Shown: positions 29,931 to 41,000 of the stretch, piece after piece | How positions within the stretch are numbered: the first letter of the stretch is position 1 | How the letters are laid out: each line of letters starts with the position of its first letter | Notes under the pieces: model-generated | What the model saw: the letters and a program-made list of their open reading frames with translations, nothing else | Told to the model about the DNA's origin: nothing | The model's database searches: none | Position numbers and translations under genes: made by a program | NCBI RefSeq assembly: GCF_040436345.1 | Contig: NC_133230.1 | Location: forward strand, 7,523,297-7,587,296 | Source of the DNA: Pagrus major | Taxonomy: Eukaryota > Chordata > Actinopteri > Spariformes > Sparidae | Length of the DNA: 64,000 nt | Reading direction: 5' to 3'

Positions 29931-31998
29931 AGTTGGTCGCAATCTGCAACCTTACACATAGATGTCAATCAGCTAATCGTCTCCTGGCATACCGCCCTAA
30001 TCGAAGTCTTTTATCTTTAAAACTATCTCGTGTTATTGCAGATAAACAGACAGAGTATAAATAACTTTTTAACAGAGGCAGTATTTTATGTACAGAAAAT
30101 CATTTTTGGAAGCAGAAACTCATCTGTGCTAAATTTCAGGCCCCATTTGGGAAGACATTAGACGGAGGCAGAGTCATTATATGGCTGAGTTTTAATTCAT
30201 TTTAAGGGGAAGGAACGGAGAGGCTGAGAGATGGTTTTCACAACAGGAGATAGATAACGAGGGGAGCGAGAGATGGGAGCGAGAGGGCGGCAGCACCTGA
30301 GTGGCTCCCTCATAAATCCATTCTTAAATAATGATATGAATATTTCGTTGAGGTGGCCTCCGACTTTGCGCTGGAAATCACAGCGAAGTCCCTGCAATTT
30401 TAAAGCCCTGGGGCTTCAATTATTCAAGTATCATTCCCCTTAACAATATTTTTCCATCACAGGGCGATTTAGCCAGGTAGTAAAATCGAGACTTTTCTGC
30501 CTCGTTCCTGCCCCTGAAAGCACTCATCTCAGCGTGTGAGGAGAGGAACACATCCACATCTAGGACAGAGACACCCACTGCTGGAGGGAACAAAGACAGC
30601 AAAGAGTGTGTGTGGGGGGGAATGAGGAGGGAGAAGTGGATGATTTCATTTTCAAATAGTCTAAACGGAACCCAGTCATCCGTTTTTTCCATGTGAATGA
30701 CAACACACACTCTCTCAGGTCGGCTCTTGTGTTCTGAGTGTCATAATTACCTCAGTGTTATTTGTTTTGGATCATTTACGGTTGAATAAGCTGGATGTGT
30801 GGACTGAGAGGGGAGGTTAAACCAAAAAAAAAAGACAGAGACCACTGAAACCCAAAAGGGGTGAAACACTTTCAGTTACGCACAGTTCGCCCAGAGCAAG
30901 ATCCCCGAGGTGCAGAGCAGAGATCAGAGCCGCCACATGAACAGCCTTGTGGCAAAAAGGGGTTTTATACTGCAGCTGCCTCCCTTTTGACCTTTACTGG
31001 TCTTGCAAGCAGTAGTGTGCATGGAGAGAAATCATGCGGGCAAGCATGCCCCAACGCATTCATACCTGTGGAAGTCACCATCTGGGGGATAGCATCCCTC
31101 CACTGTGCTGCAAAGCCCCCTGGGAAAGGCGAAAAAACAAAGAGACATGACATCAGTTGTAAGGGTGATGCCAAGGAGAAGCCTCAGGGCCCCAACAAGC
31201 GTCTGATGGACTTATCTTCAATCACATTAATCGCCCTCACATTCACACAAACATGCAAGAAACTGGTTGAATTGTGGTTTAGTGCAGCAGCCTGGATGAA
31301 ATTAATCCCACAACACACAAAAAAAGGAAGACAGGGATGAATTATAGATTAAATCTGAGGAAAAGTGGACATAATCAGGCAGATTTGTGGTCATTAATGC
31401 CCCAAAACTCTCTTCTATCATCCAACTCTATATTAATTCTCATAAGAAGGAATAAAAAGGAAGATTAACCCATCTTAAATCGATTTTTATCACCAGATTA
31501 TGCTCTTAATTCAAGGATGCACATGACTGGAACTGATGTCCAACTACAGTTATATATGACCTCTTAGCGGGATAGAAAAGACGAAAGGTAATAATTGAGC
31601 TGAATTGGCGGCTGGAGGTCAATTTAGCAGCAGTTACATCACTGATTAGCCTCGTTCTCAGCCAATTAAGCGGATAAATTGATGCGCAGAGCCGTCAAGT
31701 GGCGCACGGACGGCTGCAAAGCCAAACATGCCTTACCTTTAACACTGAAGGAAATCTCAGCAACCTGTTTGAGAGAGCGTTTCTCTTGTGTAGCTGCGGT
31801 CCGAGCGTCGGCTCCACACGCGATAAACTCCGCTGCTCTCCTCTCCGCTCCGCTCCGCTCCTCTCCAGCGCCGGTCATTAAAGACGCGCTACAACCGGAA
31901 CCATCACGTCATTATCCGCCGTCGGTTATCCCCTCTTCCCCCCCGGTTCACTCACAGCCAGGTGCCAGCAGCGAGGGCCTGTGGGAAATCTCATGGCA

Positions 31999-32036
31999 TC
32001 CTCCTCCTCCTCCTCCTCCTCCTCCTCTTCCTCCTC
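31999..32036 (+). repeat. TCC trinucleotide repeat
   Basis: A run of CTC/TCC triplets with one TTC interruption inside the CpG-rich block. It reads as polyserine in one frame but has no gene context. Confidence 0.85.
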
Positions 32037-32120
32037 TGTGAAGCGCTGGAGACGAGGCGGCGGTCCGGCTGCTGAGCGTCATCGCCTCGGCATGGCCGCG
32101 TCCTCAGCGCGGCGCCCCGA

Positions 32121-32139
32121 GGGGGGGGGGGGGGGGGGG
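32121..32139 (+). repeat. Run of 19 G
   Basis: An uninterrupted G19 tract inside the CpG-rich block, with further G-runs at 32259-32285 and 32350-32360. Such tracts are prone to sequencing error and can fold as G-quadruplexes. Confidence 0.9.
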
Positions 32140-32663
32140 CGGTTTGGCACAAGCTGCCGCCTGTCCCGGTGGGGCGGGGTGGGTAGAGCAGCAAAGAGGG
32201 GCGACTGTTTCAGCTGTAAACCGTGTGATACCACTTTACAGGGTGGATGAGAGGTGGTGGTGGTGTTGGGGGGGATAGGGGGTCGTCACCAACCAGAGAT
32301 GAAACCCTGGTGGGATAATGCGCTGAGGGAGGGAGGTTCACTTCTTTTGTTGGGGGGGGAAAGATGAAATCTAGTTTTCTTGACTCCTGGAACTTCCAAT
32401 AAGCTTCTTGGTTGCAGAGATCTCGTCACAAAACCTGCCTGCCCACTAAATTTCATGCGTTTTTGAGATATCAAGCCAAAAACAACCTCTGTAAGTAAAG
32501 GTGAAAACAACACCACAAGTTGAGGTAGCAGTGGGGAATAGACAAGTGAAAACACAAAGCAAAGTGCACATACAAATTTAAAGTAATATATTTTTAAAGG
32601 CTTTTGTATTCAGGGGAGTTTAACTGGTTCAACCCAGAGGCTGCTCGGTGCAGTAGTGGGAGC

Positions 32664-33226
32664 TTAAAGGAAAAGTTCACCCAAGAATGAAAATTCAGTC
32701 GCCATCTACTCGCCCCCATGCCGGTGGGAAGTTGGGTGAAGTTTTGTAGTCCACAAAACATTTCTGGAGCGTGACAGCAAAACAGTGTTCAACTAAACCA
32801 CTGAAGTAAATGGGGACTTGTTTTGAAATGTAAGAAAGTCACCTAAAGAAACACATAAAATGGATCCATACAGCTCGTCTGGCGCAATCCAAGTCTACCG
32901 AAGCCCCATGAGTACAAATTGATTTTGAAAGACCCACTTATAGCTTAACAACTACAGTAAAGATTAAAGGTGTGAATGACATGTTTCAAATCAATTTGGT
33001 ATCATGAAGCGTCAGTAGACTTGGATTACGCCTGACAAACTGTGTGGATCCATTTTATGTTTTCTTTCAAGTCCCCATCTTCTTCAGTTCTTTAGCCGCA
33101 ACACTGTTTTGATGTGAAGCTTCAGAAATGTCCTGTGGACTGCAAAACCTCACCCGACTTCCCATCGGCATGGGAGTGAGTAGGTAATGACTCCCAATTT
33201 CATTTTTGGGTGAACTTTTCCTTTAA
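32664..33226. mobile_element. Palindromic TTAA-flanked MITE-like element
   Basis: The left end is TTAAAGGAAAAGTTCACCCA and the right end is its reverse complement with minor change (TGGGTGAACTTTTCCTTTAA). Pairing continues far inward: the words for 'ccatgccgg', 'gtccacaaaacattt', 'aatggggactt', 'aaaatggatcc' and 'aagtctac' reappear in reverse on the right. So nearly the whole 563 bp is one long imperfect hairpin. TTAA at both ends fits a TTAA target duplication as used by piggyBac-like elements, but no transposase is present. Short relatives occur at 5879-5967 and 37341-37402. Confidence 0.75.
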
Positions 33227-34580
33227 GTTTCAGTTATTTCCTCCATGAGAGAGAGTTTTTTTGGGCACCCCTGGTCTCGACACTAAAGTCTCAAATGAAG
33301 ACAGTTTGTCCGGAGTGCACTCGGCTGTCCGTGGTGCTGAAGTCAACTATCTGAAGAGGTCGATCATCTCTCCACCTCAGATTCATGTAGCTAAGGATTA
33401 TTTCACAAATCTTCGTCACACTATCTTCATCTATCTAATTCCCCCTAAAGCAACAGGAGCTCGACCATCTCCAGCTGCTCCGGCAAACAGGACCAATCTT
33501 GACCATAATACCCCCATAATGAGGAGATTTATCCCAGCTACATTTGTTTAAGTATAATCTTGATCCAGGAAAAGTGGCTCATCTCTTCAGCATTTCTCTG
33601 CCTCTGTGCGTCTCTGGTCTATGTTAAGCTAGCTTTGTAGCAGGGGGCTGATGAAGGCAGGCCAGTGGGGAGCTCTAAGATTACAGCTCAAATTGAATAA
33701 AGGAGTCGACACATTACAGCGGCTTAGATGATACGCCCCGCTGCACTGGTTAATTTAAAACCAGCTCAATGTTTCTACGCGGCACGCAGAAACACACGGC
33801 ACACAAACAACATGCGTAAAAAGCTGGCCAGCCCCTCTCTTTAACACCAGCTTTCCCTCCATTTAGCTCCCCCTGCTCATTCACTCGGCTGCACTGGCGC
33901 ACGCACGCGCCCACAAAACGACTCACAGGCACTCAGCATGGGCCCTGCCTCATGACTTGAGTTCATTATTGCCTTGGCAGGGTTCCTCAGATGAAATTAG
34001 AATGACAACAGGAATGACACAGAGTGTAGCAGTGGAAAGTTTACACAGGGTGAAGTGGAGAGCGTGTGTGCGCTCAACAAATCTAATCTTCTCTGATTCA
34101 TGGGCAAGCTTGTCTGCATGCATTTGAGATACACTTCCTCTTTGCGTATGTACTCAGTGTAAGAGATGGAGACAGAGAGCGAATGAGAGAGAATGGCTTC
34201 TGACAGTAGAACACAGCATGAGCGCAAACTCTCTGGGACAAAGTCACAAAGCCTTTCTTAGCGGGACCACCAGTTAGTGTTGACAGCGCAGGCTGAGTTA
34301 ATTTACTGGCAATGCTACTCGTGACACAGTTATATACCCCGAAGGCTGAATTATGACTTTCTGATCCAAAGAAGTGGCGAGACGCTGCTGTTCTCTGTTG
34401 CACAGGCAGACAAAAGGGGGAGAAGCTAATCGTCATTTCCCTCGAAAGCACCGATGACGGCAGAGGATGTACGGATGAGCTGCCTTATCTGTTTGAACGC
34501 TGCATTGTGCATCAGTCTCTTATGTAATATACAGAGATAAAGGGATGATGCATTGTTTTTATTTAGCCATTCTAACCCGA

Positions 34581-34882
34581 GTTGGAAGACGTACTTAGTT
34601 TCAAAATAAAGATCAAAATCGATACAGCAGACCCAGAGACAGCACCTCTTTATTTATTCCACACATTCTTCTTTCTTTTCCAAACATGGTGCCTACATTA
34701 CCCACAATGCAACTAAGCCACTATGTGACATCACTGGAGGCAATTTATCAGAGTACATGCAGCTTCCTCTGGAGCCACTAAAGATTTCTACTGCCCTACT
34801 TTTTTCCCCACATGTGCAGTTGTACTCCCCAAGACCCGTAAACACACTTTAATGTGCAAGATTGTTGGAAGTACCCTTTAAG
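34581..34882 (+). repeat. Second, left-truncated copy of the element at 42593-43017
   Basis: ATCGATACAGCAGACCCAGA, TACCCACAATGCAACTAAGC, GACATCACTGGAGGCAATTT, CATGCAGCTTCCTCTGGAGC and CACTTTAATGTGCAAGATTG are in the same order and orientation as in 42593-43017. It ends in ACCCTTTAAG like the other copy. The left half of the palindrome is missing. Confidence 0.7.
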
Positions 34883-37340
34883 TAAAAGCTGCAATTCCAC
34901 AGTGTAGAAATACTCTGTTAAAAATTAAAGTCATGCATTGAAATATTTACACAAAAGTATAGGCAAACATTAAGGCAAAGAAATGGTACGGTCCAGTTTA
35001 GGGGTGTCTGAAATCAAATTACAAGATTCTTCTAGGCGTAAATATGGGAAATATATCATGTAATAATAATAATAATAATAACTGACTACAGTTTTCTTCA
35101 GGAAAGCTGAATGTGATTCACCTCTGAAAAGAGAAGGCGGTCAAAACGTCTCACTGGAAGCTGCAAGATGAACTATGAAACCTTTTATTGTCAGTGACAG
35201 GCTAAAATTGTCTGCTGCAACCCGGTGAAGTAAGGCGACAACGACAATATAGCTGCTGTAAATCATGTTACACTAGTAAAAACACAAACTGATTTATTTC
35301 TCAATAAACTCTTTCTACTATAGAGTCCCTCTACAGAAGAAGACTAATGGACACATCACATAAAAAAAGGCTTTTACTCTGAAGTAACTAAATTGCAGAT
35401 ATTAGGCTGAATGCCAGGTAGCATTACACCAGGTTTCAAGGAGCTCCAACAGCCAACAACTCTTCCAAGGGCCAAATACTCTTCAAAAAACAGTCAAGTG
35501 CCTCCTTCTCTGCACTGCCAGCTCACCAGATTGAAACATTACTAAAACCTGTATGGGAAATCCTGCAGACTGTGAAAACAGAATTTCAACCTCCAGTTCT
35601 TAGTTCATATCCACAGAATCTGTTTTATTCATCAAAAGCTGCAGCGTATCTTTGAGTTGGGTGTAATGTGGGCTCCTCTCCTTAATATCCTGCATCCTCC
35701 AGCGAGGAGATAAAGGCACCTGATCAACAGGGAGGCACAGCTCAGATCACAATAAACTGGAAGCTAATTAGATCTGTTTGTCACCACCAAGAAACACTCT
35801 GTGGGACCGCACAGTGCTGCTACATACACAAAACTTGTCGAGTCAATTCCACATTGCCTCGTTAAGGAGTATTACGCCACCATTTATCCCACAGGTGGAT
35901 TGTTTTCATGTCTTTCTGGCTGGACTTCTTTTATGTCTCTCTTAATTTTTGTAACACGCCCCAGTTGTCTTAATTTTTACTTTGCACTGATAATACTTCC
36001 CCACAGGAAACATCTCTCTGCAAATGTCATCTTTAGCTTGAGATTATTTCCGCACAGATGTCTTTAATTGAAAATCTGGAAGTCGAGCATAAAAATTGAT
36101 TGATGGTTTAAGGGAAATGTTCCTGCTGCAGCTGCAGATAATATTAATAATAATAGAGCAGTGGTCTTCAATGTTTTTCAGGCCAAGAAACACAAAGAGA
36201 CGGCTCAGCGACCCCCTACTACATACACTGTGTACAATTTTGCTGAATATTAAACTAAGCCTGCATTAATGTGTAGCAGCCATGTATAAACAAGCTGGCA
36301 GCAGTTGAAGCATGGCTAATGCACAATGCACAATGAATCGTGGGTAGAATATAATCAATGTTAATAACATGTTTTCCATCGTTTTCACTTTAATACGTCA
36401 GCTGCGACAATTTGTAGCAATTTACATGTACTAATCACTTTTTTATTGGACATATGTGAGCGGATTGTAACGTGACGTGAAAAATGAGACCTTCCCGGTC
36501 TTTCTCGGCTGCCTGTAGACGATTTGTTTAAGTTGTTTAATGCTGCTGGAAAGTGGTTTTCTTTGTGAAGGACTCTTCAGATTTTCCGCGACATGTTTAA
36601 GGTTGTGCTCATTTTAACTACTTTATATACTGCTGGGCAGTTTGACTGCAATGTATCAGAATTTATAAGATTATTATACGTTTGTAGGGTTGCTGTACTG
36701 TGTTCCCATGCATCTCTAAAAAGTCAACTTTGTATATGTTTCAAGCTTTGCAACGATGCATTTTTTGGCTAATCCAAGAGGTTTTCAAATAGTTTATTCA
36801 TCTTAAGAAGTAGGAGAATATTCTCAACCCATAAAGGAACTCTTAATCCTTCAGTTTACCTAAAAAAAAATCTAATAAATGTTTTCACTGGACAGAAAGG
36901 GTATGAAAACATGTAGTAGTTATATTCCACCATTGCATATAGCATACAGACAAGGCTTGTACTTCTTATTGGCCACCCATCTTTCAGGTAGCTCAGCTGT
37001 ACGTGAGGCTCCTGCAGGTGAAGACTCTGCTACAGTATTAGTCTTCCCTTTGGGCACATTAGTCAATTCTGTTAACACGCTCTGCTGTGCTGGGCTCAGG
37101 ATTAGTTTTTAATTACATCCAATAGTGCCGAGTGTCACCAGCCACAAGCCCGACACAATATCAACCTTTTTCCTCAGGGAGAGTCATTCACAATTCACAC
37201 ATAAATTAAACCTGTGTAAATTAAAGAGCTGGCATCACACTGAGTCATAAGCAGCATGCAAACACCGCTGACCTCGGTCATGTCAGAAATATTAATTGCT
37301 TCCACCTTTAGTATGAGCTGGTGGAGAAATGCAGCCCAAC

Positions 37341-37402
37341 TTAAAGGAAAAGGTCGCCCAGAAATGAAAATTCAGGTCTCATTTGTGTGTGAACTTATCC
37401 TT
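37341..37402 (+). repeat. Small remnant of the TTAAAGG inverted-repeat family
   Basis: It begins TTAAAGGAAAAGGTCGCCCA, then GAAATGAAAATTCAG, and ends GTGAACTTATCCTT. This is the same layout as the ends of 32664-33226, with almost all of the interior lost. Confidence 0.5.
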
Positions 37403-37456
37403 GTGTGTTGTCTTTAGTCAGTTCATTGCTTCATACATTCACTCGTCACTGATTGA

Positions 37457-37462
37457 TTTATT
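37457..37462 (-). terminator. Candidate polyadenylation signal of nrdc
   Basis: AATAAA on the minus strand, 595 bases beyond the nrdc stop codon, giving a 3' UTR of ordinary length. No transcript evidence. Confidence 0.35.
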
Positions 37463-38056
37463 TCTTTACAGTTTCACACCATGTCATGATCCAGGTCCGT
37501 TAAAAACAGCAGCGCACAGCAGAGCACACAATCACTCAAATACACACATCTGGAGTTGAAAGGACTCAGCGTTTCTGCAGTTGTCACAGCTGATTTGTGT
37601 CTTTAAATTGTATTAAACTCAATCTGTGCTCCCACGCAAACAGCAGGAAAGACCGTAATTTGAAGATGTAATAGCAGCAGAGCTGACAGAACCAAATAAT
37701 AAATTAGAATATGATTCAAAGTTTTTCAGGATGGGATTTGAGAAATAGATAGAGCGCTCCCACACTCCCGGTTTCTGAGGAGATAAAATAATTGAGTGTG
37801 TGAAAGCAGAATAGATTATCAGTTAGCTACAAGAACTCTATCATCACTTCCAGGCTTTTTTGCTTATGCACACAGTGAGGGTAAAATCTACAGCCGGGCC
37901 CCAGAGACAGAATCCGTGTCCAGAGAGGAGCTGGAGCTGTTTTAACCTTCCTTCACCTCCACATATTAAGTGCCTGCATCTCTAATGAGGCAGAATCCCT
38001 GAACGTGGCTCAGTGAGAGGCGAAGCACAGTCGTCTGTCTGTCTCGCAGTCTGAGT

Positions 38057-41000
38057 TCATCCGAGTATCTTGTGGTAGGGGAAGAGAGGGAGGCCTTTAG
38101 TGAAAGCTGGAATGTCCATGATGGCTTCGGCGCCTGCCATCTTGGGTGAGGGGGGAAGGAAGGTGAGCTTAGACACCTCGCCGTAGGTCGAGCCACTTAA
38201 ATGCTCCTTTCTGCACTGTTCTCCTTCTTCACCAGCCTCCTCGTCGTTCTCTTCAGCACCAAATCCGACCACCTTTCAGAGACAGAGACTGATAAGTAAA
38301 GGAAAAAGCTAAATATATACGCACACCTGCATCAAGGCGTTGCTTACATGCATGCTGAGTTTGCGGCTGTTCGGTCCTCGGTGTTCATGGAACCAGGAGA
38401 CCAGCTCGTCCCTGGTCATCTGCTTCAGAGCCTCAATCTAAACACACAGAAACTTGAGTTTAAAAACTGCAATATTTTTGGAGAATACCAGTAAATCAAC
38501 TGACTGTGTGAAAGGAGTCATGACAAGTCGAGTGGTGCACTCACAGAGATTTATCACCCATCGTTTTAGCCTCTTCTAGCTTATTGTTTTGGTTTTACGG
38601 CTCATTTAGTGCAAGGTTCATTCTCACCACCCTATCAAAACTGTTTGAAGCAGCAGTTTAAGACATAAAAGCTCAGATAAACCAAGAAAATAGAAGACAG
38701 AAAGTGTCTAGCGGGTGAAAAAAGTTGAGCATTTATTAAAAATGTCCCTAAGAAGTTGGTGGAGACCAAATCAGAGCAAAAAATGGTTGCACTATGCTTA
38801 AATGCCATGCAAAAATGTCTGTTTATTTAAATGTACGTATGTTAGGAGGAGATAAGGCCATGAATCAAACCCCAAAGGCATAAAATGGACGTGTGCATTA
38901 ATTTGTCTACGTGGCTGAAGATGTGCGTGTGTGTACGCATGTGTGTGTTATCCTCACCTCTCTGTTCAGCCTGTCAAAAACAAACTGCTGCGTGACCACC
39001 TCGGCCCAGTTCCTGTCCACCTCCTCCCCGAGGTGTGTGTCCTCACACTCCTTCAGCTTCACTAAGGCAGTCACCTGCACAAAACACACACAGGACTTAC
39101 ACACACTGGTTTGACTTCTAAAAGTATTTGAACATTTAAAGTTCAAACAGCTGGTCTTTCATGGTGTTGAACTGCGTTATTCATCCACAGACTTGTAACT
39201 TGAAGAGCAACTTTTGACATTTTCTAAAACTTTTTTTTTAGTTGGAGAGCATTCGCTGTAACTTTTTCATAACAATGGGAAACTCACAAATACACAAAAT
39301 AAAACACACACACAGACCTGAGTGTTAAAGGCCTCCTCAGTCAGTGTATTGAGCTTCTCCCCAAATGAAGCCAAGAACTCTTCAATCTTTAACTCCACCA
39401 GCTCGGTACTGAGGGAGAAAAGTTCATGAGAGCGAAGAGATATATTATAGGTTATAGGGTTTATTTGATTCCTTTAGTCATTTATCAGTTCCTCTCGCTT
39501 CTCTTTCCAGGGCCAGATAGATAAATTGTAGCTTGGGTTTGGGTGAACAGTAAGATAAATTGTACCTTGGTTTTGGGAAAGCGGTTAAGATAAATCGTAT
39601 CTCGCTTTTGGGCGGATGAAAGGTTACGTTCGTGTCGCACACTCACTTGAACTTGGTAGCCTGTGTTTCCACGGTGACGGAGAAACCCAGAACGCCTGAG
39701 GTGTTTCTGCAGGTGGGGTAGACGTGGTACCTGCGGAGCGGGAGATGAAGGAAAGACAGCGCGGATGAGAGATGTCGAGGAGCAGATAAACAAGAGACGG
39801 ATCAAAACAACTACACGAGGAAGCTCCAAGAGTTAATGTCCCACCTGCCCCGACTTTTTCTACTTTGCTCTCTGTAATGAAACCAGCTGGGAATTTATTC
39901 ATATAGCATCCAACTGCAGACACAATATGAACTAGCTCAAAAAAATCATATTGCAATTATTGTGACACATATTGTGAGTGCGATATGATTCACGATTAGA
40001 GGGAAGGATCAACATAACGCTGTTTAAGCAAATTCACTCCAGTACTGCACTTAAGTAGAATTTTGAGGTACTTGTACTTCACTTGAGTATTTCCATTTCT
40101 AGGCTGATGACGCCCATGTTTGACCCACAGTACACAGTACATGCATGTAAATTCATGCTATGTCTAATGTACATTTACAGGTTGATCCAATGTATCCAGT
40201 ACAGGTTTAAACATTGCTAGCTTGCACATTTCACACAAGCCAAACAACAAAAATCCTCCAGTTTTCTTAACAACATCAGCACAACTTTGTTGTTCTGGAA
40301 AGCATAATAATGATCCACAATAGACAGAGACGTGCGGGCAGGAACGGGACGTACTCTACCATCTACATCTTCAGATTGCATATAAAATCATTTCAGTGGA
40401 AATGTGCACAAAATTGAATAAAGAGTTTAAAAACAGAGGGAAAGATGGCATATTAATAACCAACTGTGGTGTCAACTTTACATCAGCACTTATTATTTTA
40501 CCAATGATTTATTTTACAATGAAATAGCATGATAAATCAGATATACTGGTGCTACTATTCAACATGTTGTCTTGAGTATTTATGTATAAAAAGGTAGTTA
40601 ATCATAATGAGGATGATAATAATAACTATTTATTTATATAGAAAATTTCGTTTTTGAGCTTCACAAAAGATGTTATTAACATGAGAAGACAAATTCAAGA
40701 AATAAAAACCATTTAAAACATCACAAGAGTGATATTTATTTAATGAGACCAAAGAGATTTAAAAACTACAGAAAATAAATGACTATTAAGACTGTGGGTG
40801 CAATAAAATAATAAAAGCTGTAGTTGAAAAGTTTTCTCTTCAAATATTAATGGAAATCTGAACTGATTCATAATTTATTTTGCTCGAATGTCTTAAAAAA
40901 AGCAAACATCTTATTGAAAAACACAACTACACTCACCCCAGTGTCTCTTTGGTCCGGAGGAAGTCAAAGCAGGGTTCCTCCATGTGCATCTGAAAGACAA

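Larger units (their letters stand above)
22445..31736. other. No coding exon; probable first intron of the FAM163 gene
   Basis: If the non-coding exon near 31737 belongs to the FAM163 gene, this 9.3 kb is its intron 1. None of the short frames (for example 23407-23592, 24369-24698, 28202-28384, 30861-31340) has splice sites or recognisable domains. Contents seen: a TG microsatellite at 26926, a 'gattaatcg' repeat at 27366-27835, and interspersed repeats at 28435, 28780 and 29690. AT-rich stretches with many TAAT words near 25500-25830 and 31420-31680 might be regulatory, but sequence alone does not show this. Confidence 0.45.
31737..32210 (-). promoter_or_regulatory. CpG-rich block, candidate promoter and non-coding exon 1 of the FAM163 gene
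   Basis: From about 31790 to 32210 the sequence becomes strongly G+C- and CpG-rich, in contrast to AT-rich flanks. On the minus strand a good donor, TTAAAG|GTAAGG, lies at 31737, so a non-coding exon ending there could splice to the coding exon at 22262. FAM163A genes in mammals do have remote untranslated first exons. The open frames here, rich in serine or arginine, are products of base composition. No other gene start is close. Confidence 0.4.
33227..38056. other. Intergenic region between the FAM163 promoter block and nrdc; no gene seen
   Basis: No exon on either strand could be supported. The right end, up to about 37457, is probably the nrdc 3' UTR. Repeats present: a copy at 34581-34882, an AAT microsatellite at about 35060-35080, and a small inverted-repeat remnant at 37341-37402. 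Confidence 0.5.

Noticed and set aside
30861-31340. 159-residue open frame on the plus strand
   Set aside because: No splice or promoter context, no recognisable domain, mixed low-information composition, and it lies in the probable first intron of the FAM163 gene.
31981-32250. Serine-rich plus-strand frame in the CpG-rich block
   Set aside because: Composed of a TCC repeat and a G19 run; base composition explains it.
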